DNA of 64,000 bases from Syngnathus acus (taxonomy: Eukaryota; Chordata; Actinopteri; Syngnathiformes; Syngnathidae). The notes under the pieces are model-generated. The model did not search any database. It was not told the origin of the DNA and saw nothing but the letters and a program-made list of their open reading frames with translations. Position 1 is the stretch's first letter. Every line of letters starts with the position of its first letter. Below are positions 51,449 through 62,679 of the stretch, in pieces. Where the stretch lies: contig NC_051098.1 of assembly GCF_901709675.1 (NCBI RefSeq), positions 4,724,000 through 4,787,999 of the forward strand, read 5' to 3'. A program made the translations under genes and the position numbers.

Positions 51449-54400
51449 TGCGTGCGTGTGTGCGTGTGTGTGCGCGCGCGTGCGCACAAACCAGAGATTC
51501 AATGCCCTAACAACATTGAAAGAAGTTGAGTTATAACTTCCTAATCACTTTTCTGATTTACCTGCATCCAGTGTGTTTGTGTGTGTTAGTGTGTGTGTGT
51601 GTGCGTGTGGGTGTGTGGGTGTGAGTCCTTACCGTATCTCCTTTGAATTTTTTCCATCAGCTGTTTTTCTCCCTTTGCAAGAGGTCTAAAAAGCATGAAA
51701 AAAAAGCACGATAGCTCAGCAGTATAAACTCAGGATCATCTTCACTTTCTTTCCAAGCTGTTCATTGCAAAATTTATTTTTCAGATCTGCCTACCTGCAT
51801 GATCCACTTCAATCGTTTTGTCGTCCGGCGACACTAATTAGAAAAGACGGCACCAGCAGTGCTCTGAGAATAGCATTAAACGTGCAGGCTGACTCAAAAC
51901 GGATGCCAAACCGCAGCCGACGGTTGGCATCAAACAGCCCTAATTACCGATCAGGGGCTGGATGAGATTACACAGATGACAACCCTCACGTGCCACTTGA
52001 GGCAAACAGCACAGCTTTCACCCTGCTCGGGCGATCCTCCACTTCACACAATCCATGTGGTGCGGCCACTGATTGGTGCTAAACGTTCCATTTGACCCAG
52101 CAAATATTCACGGTGGTGCTAGAGTTTGAGACAGACAACCAACCTTTCAGGGCCATTGTGACTTCCCCTTGAAAGAAAACACCATCAACTATTTTCTAGG
52201 CCTTTCTTATGCAATGGCCAGGTCTGACAACTCACCATGAGGCCATAGCACAGCCAACCAGCATCGGATGTATCGTTGCAATAAATACAAAGACGGCAAT
52301 AAAAATCAGTCACAAGTCACAAATGTGAAACATTCTTTAGGCAGCACTAGCTTTGCTGTTTTATTCATCTGTCACATGGTAATTATTTTGACATTGTAAA
52401 TCACTAAAAGTTAGGCCTTAGCAGAGGGTCACGCTTACTGAGTTTTAAATGTTCACTATAGTATTGCTATTATCGAGCAGTGTATTCAGATTTTTAAATT
52501 GCCATCTATAATGTCACTTATAGAACTTCAATTTCATGTATCAGGCATGTTGCCACTCTACAAAACTGACAGCTATACAATGGTGTTTTGTATTTTTTTC
52601 CCCTCAAGAATATTTGCCTCGCTAGATTCTGGGTTCAAAACTAGGCCTTGATGTTTTTGTGTGAACCCTTTGCATGTTCTCCTTGTGCTTGTGTGTTCTC
52701 TAAGAACTCCATTTTAACCCACCGTTCCACAAATAAGTACAATATTTTAGGGCAACCTATCCAGGGTGCACCTCTCTCGCCAAAGTGCGATGTGATAGGT
52801 TTCAGCTCAGCTTTGATCTTGAAGTCAAGTTGAAGACGGCTAAGCAAGAGTAACAAACTTTTCAATGGATCCACAAGCATACAGTATAAAAAATGTGTGT
52901 GTGTGTTTTCCTCCAGCTTGGACTTTGCATCAGCAGGGCCTCTGCATCCGTGCTGAACCTAAACTGCAGCTTGGTGTTGTTGCCCATGTGTCGCACACTT
53001 CTTACCTTTGTCCGAGGAACACACACGGTAGGAAGTGTCTTACTGTATGTCACGCCCTTTTCATAATAGTCCGCTTTCAAAATTTTGGAATATTTTGCTT
53101 TCTTCAAGGTATCAAGCAGAAAGACCCGACGACTACTGGACAAGAGCAAAACCTTCCATGTGGCCTGCGGAGTTGCCATCTGCATCTTCTCTGGTAAAAA
53201 AAAAAATACAAAAGCAAAGCTATTAAAACTCTTATTCTGTGTGTGTGAGTACATAAGTGGATCCATGCCGGATCAGCATTCCTGCAGTACCAGCTGTCTG
53301 TCCCTCCAGCTGGTGGGGCGTGTGTTCTCACTTTTCAGTCTGTGTGTTCTTGGGAGTCTTCTTCCATGACATCACCAGAGCTCCTCGTAGCTTTATTGGT
53401 TGCTTTCACCTAAACACCATTGACTAGTTTTCCTTACTCTATTTTTTTTTAATCACTTTTCAATCTTTCCTCTGGCAAAACCAGGGACGCAACGGTAGTA
53501 CAAGCCAAGTCGGATGAGTAGGGAGGTTGTTCCAGCATGCAAATGTTCTTTTCAGCCGGGAACTGTTAGATGCTCATGACATTGTGAGCAGGCTTTTTCC
53601 TCAAGGTGAAGGAGCCACAATTTGTCTCTTGGAAGACTATCATTTTGAAACAATAGACACAAAAGAAGGACCTGCAAGGACAGACATCTGCGATTCAGCA
53701 TGACATCATCTCTATCTGTCACCTTTTTTTGCACTTCATTCATGACACACACACATGCACGCCTACAAACACACAATCTCCCCTAGGCAACGTTTTTGCG
53801 TTCTAATAGAGAAATTCCAGAGTTGTGAGACAAAAGACAATAAGAAAGGAAGGGGGGTGTTGAAATTTGAGTGAGGAGCCACACATTGAGGAAAGAAAAG
53901 AGTGTTGGGGGGGGGGGGTCGTGGGTGTGGGAGAGGATGTGTGTTTGAGAAAAAGGACCCTTGTGTCTCATGATTACGCCCTCTAACACCATCAGCTGTT
54001 AAATGCCTGCGTGGCTAGCCTATGATGTCAAGGAGTGTGTGTGTCTGTTTGGGATTGAGTCAGGAAGACATTCTGCTGACTTTCTGCTGAATGGACAAAG
54101 AAATTTGTGTGTGTTTTCATTTCATTCGGACCTTCAGATGTGTGTATATGTGTTTGGCTTATATGTATTTTCTCAAACATTATTGCATAATCTTCTTGTT
54201 CTAGTTGTTCACGTCTCTGCTCATCTCGTGAACGTTGTCAACTTCAGTCGCAGCTACTCAGAAGACTTTCCAGCTCTTAATTTTGCTCGCTACAAAGGAG
54301 AGGTGAGAATGAACATTTTGTGATATAAAAATAGCCTGACCAACATGAATCATTTCAATTTTTTTCCCACAATTAACATGACCTGCAAATTGTACAAAAT

Positions 54401-57400
54401 AATATAAAATAAATAAATAAATAATAATAATAACAAGGCGCACTGGTTAGCATGTCCACTTCTGGAAGAGGGAACCTCCCATCTGTGGTCTCTTCTCAAG
54501 GTTTCTCATTTCCCCTAGTTGGAGTTTTGAGTTTTTCCTTGCCCTCTTGGGAGTTTAAGATCAGGGGATGTTTGAGAATATTTGCCATTTTTCACATGTC
54601 CTGAGTGTTGTTAGTCACCTAAATGTTGAACAGAGGCTGTGATTTATCGAAGTCAAATTCCTTGTTTGGCACGCTCAAACATGGCGAATAAAAACTCTTG
54701 AATCTTGAATCTTCACAGTTAGTAGGGTGCTGGTTCGATTCCACCTCCGGCCCTTCCTGTGTGGAGTTTGCATGTTCTCCCCGTGTCGGTGTGGGTTCTC
54801 TCCGGGCACTCCGGTTTCCTCCCCAAAATCATGCTTGGCAGGCTGATTGAGCACTCCAAATTGCCCCTAGGTGTGAGTATGAGTGCGAATGGTTGTTCGT
54901 CTCTGTGTGCCCTGCGATTGGCTGGCAACCGGTCCAGGGTGTCCACCAACTACTGCCCGATGACTGCTGGGATAGGCTCCAGCACGCCCGCGACACCTGT
55001 GGGGACAATCGATATAGAAGATGGATGGATGGATAATAATAACATAATAATAATAATTATTATTATTCCAATCTTTTCACACACAAAATGAAAAATAAAC
55101 AAGTAAAATAATTTGGTTGCGTAAGCATGCACAGCCTGTTATCTGTAACTGGGATCTAGCTGTGTTCAGAATAAACGAGTCACATTCAAGCGCTCATCAG
55201 CACACACCTGCCACCATTTAAAATGGCTGTGATTAACCCTAAATACATTTCAGATGTTGCACTAGACGTTCGTGACTTTTTTTCCTACTTTGTCTAATGT
55301 CTTAAGGTTCAACTGAGCCAGCCACTCCCACCGTTGTGTTTTACTCTAAGTGTGGTATTGTTTTGGTGATTGTAGAATTCAATCATTTCTCATCGTTGTT
55401 GTTAAGAACTGTTGGCAAATGAGGAACAATTTAATGACAAGTTCATATTTTGACTGTTGCTGTCTGCGTAGGATCCAACGCTAATCATTCTGACCACAGG
55501 TAAGACAACACAATGTTTTATTCATGCACATATTAATTGTGTATTAACGGGGATCGTTGGCAGTGGCACTGATTGGCTGTCCGATTAACTTTCAGTTCCG
55601 GGAATCACTGGTGTTCTGTTGGTCGTCATCCTTTTCTTGATGTTCACGTCCTCCTCCTACTGCGTACGGTAGGTGATCATCACAGCCGTTTTTGCACTTA
55701 AAACTTTCCAAATCCAATCTTAACTGTGTCTGTGCTTGCTGGTCTGTCTCCACTCTGTCTCTGTTGCGCTGTCGCTCATGACTCACGCTGTGGCTGCGTG
55801 TTCAAAACAGAACAGAGTTCTGTTACAGAGCAAATCACTACTAAGTGTTTCACTCATAGTGCTGTCATTACTCAGGTCACAGTGGGTCACTCGCTCTGCG
55901 TGTCTGCTCTTTTATGCCTTTAGAAAATGAAGAGAGCTTAAGAGGAATTTCCAGACGCCTCAAGGATAGAGATAAGAGTTTTGAGAGGTGAACCGATTTG
56001 TGGGATGATGCCACACAACCCTTTTGAATACTGCATATAGACATCCTTTGTCTTTCGTGTATTTTGTGTTTGTACTTGATAGAAATATGATTACAAATGT
56101 AAAATGCTCAATCCAGTAAAAAAAGAAACATTTTTGAAATGCTGACCTAGAGTGAGACACAATGGGTGCTTGTTGTAGACCAGGGGTGTCAAACTCCTTT
56201 TTTTCGCTGGCCGCATTGTAGTCATAGCTTCTTTCGGAGGGCCATTGACTGTCAACCCAAATGAATGTATGAGCACCTCATATTATATACAGTATAAGAT
56301 TAAAGAGTAAGATTAAAGTCCCAATGATCGTCACACACACACCTGGGTGTGGTGAAATTTGTCCTCTGCATTTAACCCATCCCCGTGTGATTTTAATCCA
56401 TCCCCTGGGGGAGAGGGGAGCAGTGAGCAGCAGCGGTGCCGCGCTCGGGAATCAGTTGGTGATCTAACCCCCCAATTCCAACCCTTAATGCTGAGTGCCA
56501 AGCAGGGATGCAATGGGTCCCATTTTTATAGTCTTTGGTATGACCCGGCCGGGGTTTGAACCCACAACCTTCCAGTCTCAGGGCGGACACTCTACCACTA
56601 GGCCACTGAGCTGGTATAAGCTCAGTATAAGCTACAAAACAAACTGACAAATAACTCCTTTTCAAATCAGACAAGTAAAAACTGGTCAAATATTTAAAAA
56701 AAAAAAATATATTATTAAAAGTGAAGACAATTTGCAATTCTAGTAATGACACACAAATTTGATGCACAATTTGTCTTCGCGGGCCACATAAAATGATGTG
56801 GCGGGCCGTATCTGGCCCCCGGGCCTTGAGTTTGACACCTGTGTTGTAGACCATTTTAATAAACAACCAAGGGTCCACTCTTCTAAAGAAGTCAATTTCA
56901 TAGTGTTGACTGGAGAGTTGGCAATGTCCATTGTGTGTGGTGTTTATGGGCCGTGGGGGTTGTTGTGTGTAATGACCCCTCTAATATTGTCCTCTGATGT
57001 CTTGCTGAGTCAGGCTCCGAGCTGGGAGTCTACTCGGGAAACAAACTCATCTCGCTTTCTTCTTTTGTTGTCTTTGCTCCTTTTGCTTCTTTGTCCCTCA
57101 TTCTCCCTTTTGTTCCCCGCAGAAAAAACAGCTATCTTTCAATACACCCCTCATATTTCAAAGATTTACTTGTAAATACACGACTAATATGTTGACCTTT
57201 TTTTTTTTTTCCAGAATATACAACTATGAGATTTTCTGGTATACACACAACCTCTTCATCATATTCTATATCATTCTCATGGTGCACATGGTCGGGTACG
57301 TATTGGTATTAAATCAGATAATTCTTACAATCTTTACCAAGTTTGCCATTCTTAGCTTTTCATACATGCAAGTCAGCAGCGTGTGCTGCTGACTTGTGCA

Positions 57401-58592
57401 TGCGCTGCTGACTTGCAAACCAGGACCTGCATATCTTTGTTTTCACACTCAAAGTGTAGAAACCGACATGAATTGATCATCAATTATTTCCATCTTCAAA
57501 AGAGGAGCACTAAAATACCAGACTAACATCGAGGCCCATCCCCCCGGGTGCTTACGAGCCAACCACAGCAGCCCCGAGCAACTGGATAAACGTGAGGAAG
57601 AGGAAATGCGATGCAAGGCAGAGGCTCACTTCCAGTCACACTGCCCACAGGTGTGTGTTTGTGTGTGTACGTGCGAGTGTGTGTGATGCTACCATGTGGT
57701 ACGCATGGGCATTTATGTCACAGTGAGCGTGTGAATTGAATTTTGTTCAGCAAGTGTTGAGGGAGTGGGTCCTTTTTATTAGAGGTGTGGTGCTTTTAGG
57801 TCCTTTTTTTCACATCAAGGTCTGTGCTTGTGAATGTACTTCCTCCTGTGTGTGATTATGTGTTTGCACATGGTCGTTAAGCTACAAGGCAGCGCCATAA
57901 ACCCCCCCTGAAACCCTCCTCAGGCTTTTGAGGAGCTGTGAGCAATTAAGTTGCAACAGGTACACGCCAAAAGAGAATAGGTAACAGCACACACATTGTT
58001 TAAACATACTATGTCATCCAACCATGTTGCCATTGGGACTGGGTGTATATAGACAGCGGCTGGATTGGTCACAACAATCTACAATTCTAATTCCAACCAA
58101 CACAACTCATAAAATCGTAATGTATGTGGTCACACAATACTGTATCTTCACATTTCAAGAGCGATAGGCCTTTTTAAAGTTACATGGTAATGGGTCAGTG
58201 GTAGAGTGAGTGGTTGTCTCTCAACTCTAAGGTTGTTGGTTCAATCCTCAACCCTGGGGACCATGTCAAAGTGTCCTTGAGCAAGACACTAAACTCTGAA
58301 TTGCTCCAGGGGACATGGCAGTGCCATGGCAGCAGCCTCTCATTGGTGTAGGAATGCGTGTGGGAATGGCGGAATGTAAAAAAAAAAAAGTTCCTTAGCC
58401 TTTTTGCCTTTTGAAGTGTTTTTCTAATAAAATACAAAGATACATAGTATCTAGATTAAACCTCAGTAACACAAGTCCATCCATTTTCAGTTACAGATGA
58501 GATGATGAAAGGCTTTATGGTTAATTAACGTGTGTGTGTGTGTGTGTGGTGTGTGTGTGGTGTGTGTGTGGGTGTGTGTGGTGTGTGTGTTG

Positions 58593-58645
<53 letters not shown>

Positions 58646-59473
58646 AAATAGACATGGCTGTGGGTGTCAGGTCCTCTGTGTCTCTACTGTGCGGAGCGCC
58701 TGTACCGCTATATTCGAAGTAGTGATCCGGTTACCATAGTGACAGTCATCAGGCATCCCTGTGATGTCATTGAGTTACGAATGCTTAAGAAGAACTTTAA
58801 AGCTCGTCCAGGGCAGGTAAGTTGTATGTTTGGTTACATCCCAGATTAATTATCTTGTATTCATATAATGGCAACTTTTTTTTTTTTGTCCCTCAATTTA
58901 ACCTGCTTCCATTCCCTCACAGTATATCGTTCTCAACTGTCCCAACGTCTCGTCATTTGAGAACCATCCCTTCACGCTAACGGTGGTGAGAGCGCACGCA
59001 ACTTCAGTTCCGTCTGGCACAATCCACACATTTAACACTCAAAACACACAAGTGCATACCCATGTTCTCAGTTATGTCGTCATTAGTGTCTTATTTTGAA
59101 AAACATGTACTTCTTTGCCCCCTCTGCTACTTGAACTCACTTGATTGACAGCAGCGACTTGTGATTGAGCCACACATCATTTTCCTGGGAACACACACAT
59201 GCACCCGCCCCCCGCCCCACACACACACACACTGTGCATGACCGGTATAGAATCACTCTGACAGAGAGCAGACTGACCCCTGAGGCCAGCATCTGCCAGC
59301 AGGAGGATTGTGTGTGTGTTCGTGCGTGTGCGTGTGTGCATGTGTGTGTGTGTGTAAAATTCTGCAGAATTAATGGAAAAACATGTTGCTTTGGAAAGAT
59401 ATCGCACATGTTTTTAATTTGTCTTTTATAGTACTCTCCAGCAACGGAGTCGTCTCCGTCTACACTGTGTGTG

Positions 59474-59508
<35 letters not shown>

Positions 59509-62500
59509 GTGGTTTTTTGCTTTGTGATTCACTGTCTGCTGTGTAACTTTTGCAGTGTCCCACAGAGAACAAGGAAACGTTTGCTGTCCATCTCCGGGTC
59601 GTGGGAGACTGGACTGGTGAGTATATGCTCACACACGTGCACATTTTTGAGAAGATGGCTTCTTTTTTTTTTATGTGAAGAATCTACAATATCTCCATTA
59701 AAAAAAATGATATTTGTGTGCATGTGTGTGTATTATGGCTGCTAATTGTCTGAAGTAGATGAATGTGTTCTTTTTACATTCAGTACATAAGAGGCAAGAT
59801 CCAAGCAGGGGGAGGCTGTTTTCTTTAGGAGACTGTGACAAATGCAAACTTGTTTTTTTTCCACACACACTCTCTTTGAGAATACAAGAGGGGAAGTCAG
59901 TTTGTTTGCCTTGGCTATTGAATCGGCAACGATGACGCGTGACAGTAACGCATGATAACACTAGAAATGTAAAGATACGTAAAAAAAACAAAAAAAACAT
60001 AATGCTTCTTCAATCGAATATTACAGCTTTGTTTTTGTATGTGTTGTGTTCCATTTCAATAATATCTTGCTGTTTATTTGGGGGCCAAAATAACTATTTT
60101 CCTTTCATTCTCAGAACGCTTCACACAGCTGTTACTTCCTGACATTAGGAGCATTAGGAGGGACATGGACATCCTCCCTGTGGTGCATCAAAGAACATAC
60201 CCCAAGTATGTGTGCATGTGAAAGACATGGAGAGAGATTGAGATTGCGAGACCCCCCCTCCACCCCACCCGATTGGGCTGATGAATTCTCATGCAAGCTT
60301 AAAACCACAGTGGAGTGAGAGGTCCTGACCCTCTGACACTGTGCTCTTCCTATTCTGAGTGTGTGAGAGGTGGACATAGAAAGGGAATGAGAGTCTTGTG
60401 ACAGTACAGTTGAACAGTTCTGATACAGTAGCCATTGGTGTTTTTTTTACGACAATTTTATTCATTGCCCTAAATCCATTGCCACACACACGCACCCGCT
60501 TACACACAGACAAACACACACGGGATTTCAGATGCAGGATGTTTATCTGAGCATGTGTATTTAACCCTAAATAGGAAGTCCAATTAATTGTGTCTGTGTG
60601 TGCTTTAATTTGTGCTGTGCATCTATGTTGTGTCCGTGTGTATGTTCAGGCTTTATGTGGATGGTCCGTTTGGAAGTCCTTCAGAGGAAGTGTTCAACTA
60701 CGACGTCAGCCTTTGTGTAGCGGGCGGAATAGGGGTCACGCCGTTCGCCTGCGTCCTGCACGCTCTGCTGTGAGTGCTTCCCACTGTACGTCACATGACT
60801 GGTGGAAATTGGTTTCAGCTGTCATTAGAATGGTTCTGCCTGTCCCTCCTCCTCATTGTGGCCCCAGTGACGGCTGGACGGGGCTCAGGTTGAAGAGGTT
60901 ATACTTTGTGTGGGTCTGCAGGGAGCTCCAGTCCTTTTACTGGTTCGCTGAGCTACTGTGTGCCCTACATCACAAGGTTGGATCACTCACTTTGTTATAA
61001 ACATGTTTGGTCCACTATTTGCATTAAAATGATTGTATGTTATTTCAAATGACTTCAAGACAGCCCGTTCCAATAGTGACAGATTAGCCACTTGTCCCAA
61101 GCTGTCTAAAATGTCACTGAAAGTTTCCCAGGTTTTAAAGGCTCGCTACCTTCTTCATCAATGCATAAGGCACTAATTACTAGGGGTGTAACGATTCATC
61201 GATACACATCGATTAATCGATATAATGCTCTACGATTTATTGGCATCGATGCTAAACGTAAACATCGATTTATATCGCCGTGTTTGACCTCGGACATTAG
61301 ACGCGACTTTATTTTGAAATCCAGTTCATTGTTGCTTGCTTCCTCTTTCCGGGAGCAGTACGCGGCGTGCTGTGTTGTGAGCAGAGCAGGCACGTGAAAG
61401 GGGAGCCGACAACTACGCGGCTCCTGGGCTGGTGCTCTGGCTAGTGTCCAAGAAGACGAGGAAATTCGCTCCCCTTTGGGCTTCAAGTCATTCGTTTGGA
61501 AGCACTTTGGATTCCAAAGAAAAAAAGATGGCTCAACGGACAATTAAAATTATTGTAAATAAATAGTTCAGTAATGCACTTTAAAGTTAATGGTATTACA
61601 AAAAAAGAAAGAATATTCATTGTTCTTTACTTATATGAGAAAAAATATAGGAATTCGATAAAGTTCAGTGTTAAAATAAGCACTTTGTATACTACAATAC
61701 TCTTGTAATTTCCTAAATAAAGAGTTTGCAGTACCTTGTTGATTTTGCGTATGAATTGTTATAATCAGGATATTGTTCTATATTTTTTATTTAAAAAAAA
61801 AAAAAAATATCGATCGTGGAGCACTATATCGTGATGTATCGTGAATGAATCACAGCAGGCTTTAAGATATCGGCAATAATCGTATCGTGGTCCTTTGTAT
61901 CGATATGATATCGTATCGTGGTCCTTTGTATCGATATGATATCGTATCGTGACAAAACCCGCAATTTACACCCCTACTAATTACCATTTGAGTATACCTC
62001 ACGCAAGTACGTATGTACTGCATTGAAAGAAATGGTAGTGCTGCCACCATGTGGTTGGTAGTTAACATAGTAAAAGAATTAAAGCCATTTGCCAGATTAA
62101 CATGAAAATGTACTTTCTTTTTTGTCATTTAGTTATGGCACGAAAACAGACCCGACTACTTTAACTTGAAGCTGTACGTCAGTCAGTCCGACAACTTGCA
62201 GGTATGTGATCCACAGGTAAACACAAAACACAGCCACACTATCTTTCTGGCCTGTAAGGACCGGGATTCTCGGGTTCCGTTCCTATGGCGGTATGAGGAC
62301 AATATTATGCAGTGTGTGCTTTGCTCAAATGAAGGGTAAACTCACTTCTTTCTATTCATATTGTTTTTGCCTCTCAAGTGCTTAAGTGAGGAGAAATACC
62401 GTCCACTTGCATCACGGCTGCTGGTGGGCCGACCCAAGTGGAAGTTACTGTTACATGACATTGGACGGACCAATAAGCAGTGAGTATGAAGAATGATTAT

Positions 62501-62679
62501 TTTCAGCTAGGTTAAAACATTTGTCCATTTTTTTTTTTTTTTTTGTGTGACTTTACAGTAAGCGAGTGGGGGTGTTCTGTTGTGGACCCAAAGGCATCTC
62601 CAGGACTCTTCACAGACTGTGTAACTCGGCTCAATTTCCTGGAACTACTTTTGAATTTAACAAGGAGTCCTTCAGCTGA
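50487..62679 (+). CDS. nox4: NADPH oxidase 4, complete (18 coding exons, 558 residues)
   Basis: Exons with GT/AG borders and consistent phase: 50487-50543, 50618-50713, 52917-53027, 53109-53193, 54205-54302, 55472-55499, 55596-55668, 57215-57295, 57503-57650, 58652-58816, 58923-58985, 59556-59616, 60115-60205, 60650-60769, 60868-60976, 62133-62201, 62379-62479, 62559-62679. The sum is 1,677 nt. NOX4 is a six-helix heme protein with a cytosolic FAD/NADPH domain that makes mainly hydrogen peroxide in endoplasmic reticulum and other membranes with p22phox. Marks are the start [14 protein letters not shown], helix histidines in [17 protein letters not shown] and WYTHNLF, the FAD motif [13 protein letters not shown] motifs [11 protein letters not shown] and VGVFCCGP, and the terminal [26 protein letters not shown] is nearly identical to NOX4 and unlike NOX1-3. 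The extracytosolic E-loop (exon 9) keeps AHPPGC but is shorter than in mammals. Confidence 0.96.
51368..51483. repeat. (TG)n(CGTG)n microsatellite in nox4 intron 2
   Basis: About 115 bp of TG, turning into CGTG and CG units. A second shorter TG run lies at 51,573-51,625. Confidence 0.97.
54436..55040 (+). mobile_element. tRNA-derived SINE interrupted by a LINE tail, nox4 intron 5
   Basis: The SINE body from about 54,712 ('ggttcgattccacctccggc', 'ctgcgattggctggcaaccg', GGATGGATGG tail) is the same family as 19,591-19,924. Its tRNA-like head ('gcgcactggttagcatgtcc') lies at 54,436-54,462, separated by 249 bp of another repeat. Confidence 0.82.
54463..54711 (+). mobile_element. LINE-tail repeat, copy 3, nested in a SINE
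   Basis: It is the reverse complement of the 44,114-44,400 family, ending 'cttgaatcttgaatctt'. It sits between the A-box and B-box parts of the SINE. Confidence 0.8.
56181..56843. mobile_element. hAT MITE in nox4 intron 7 with 8-bp TSD
   Basis: Ends CAGGGGTGTCAAACTC and GAGTTTGACACCTGTG are inverted. TTGTAGAC is duplicated at 56,173-56,180 and 56,844-56,851. The inner ends carry 'gggccacat' type sequence common to this MITE group. A SINE is nested inside. Confidence 0.92.
56299..56622 (-). mobile_element. tRNA-derived SINE nested in the MITE
   Basis: Reverse copy of the 44.8-kb SINE family: B box 'gggtttgaaccc' and A box 'tctaccactaggccactgag' seen in reverse. It is flanked by the 9-bp repeat CAGTATAAG at 56,290-56,298 and 56,623-56,631. 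Confidence 0.88.
58192..58380 (+). mobile_element. tRNA-derived SINE, third family, nox4 intron 9
   Basis: 'gggtcagtggtagagtgagt' (A box) and 'ttggttcaatcctcaaccc' (B box) are followed by 'gtccttgagcaagacac', a widespread fish SINE body. Confidence 0.75.
58528..58645. repeat. nox4: (TG)n microsatellite abutting nox4 exon 10
   Basis: A TG run of about 115 bp ends six bases before the acceptor AATAG of exon 10 (58,652). It replaces the usual pyrimidine tract, so the acceptor context is unusual. Confidence 0.9.
59467..59512. repeat. (TG)n microsatellite in nox4 intron 11
   Basis: About 45 bp of TG with one interruption, ending about 40 bp before the exon 12 acceptor. Confidence 0.9.
61181..61976. 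mobile_element. hAT-type non-autonomous element in nox4 intron 15, 8-bp TSD
   Basis: The 796-bp element runs from TAGGGGTGTAACG to TTTACACCCCTA. The 8-bp repeat CTAATTAC flanks it at 61,173-61,180 and 61,977-61,984. Subterminal regions are dense in 'atcgat' motifs. Near the right end a unit of about 39 bp ('gtatcgtggtcctttgtatc...') is tandemly doubled (61,882-61,958). No transposase was seen. Confidence 0.94.

Noticed and set aside
51262-51536. Cys/Val and His/Thr repeat ORFs on both strands
   Set aside because: Translations of a TG/CA microsatellite.
50487-62679. NOX1, NOX2 or NOX3 identity
   Set aside because: The start, loop and RLYRYIRSS context and the NKESFS end match NOX4 specifically.
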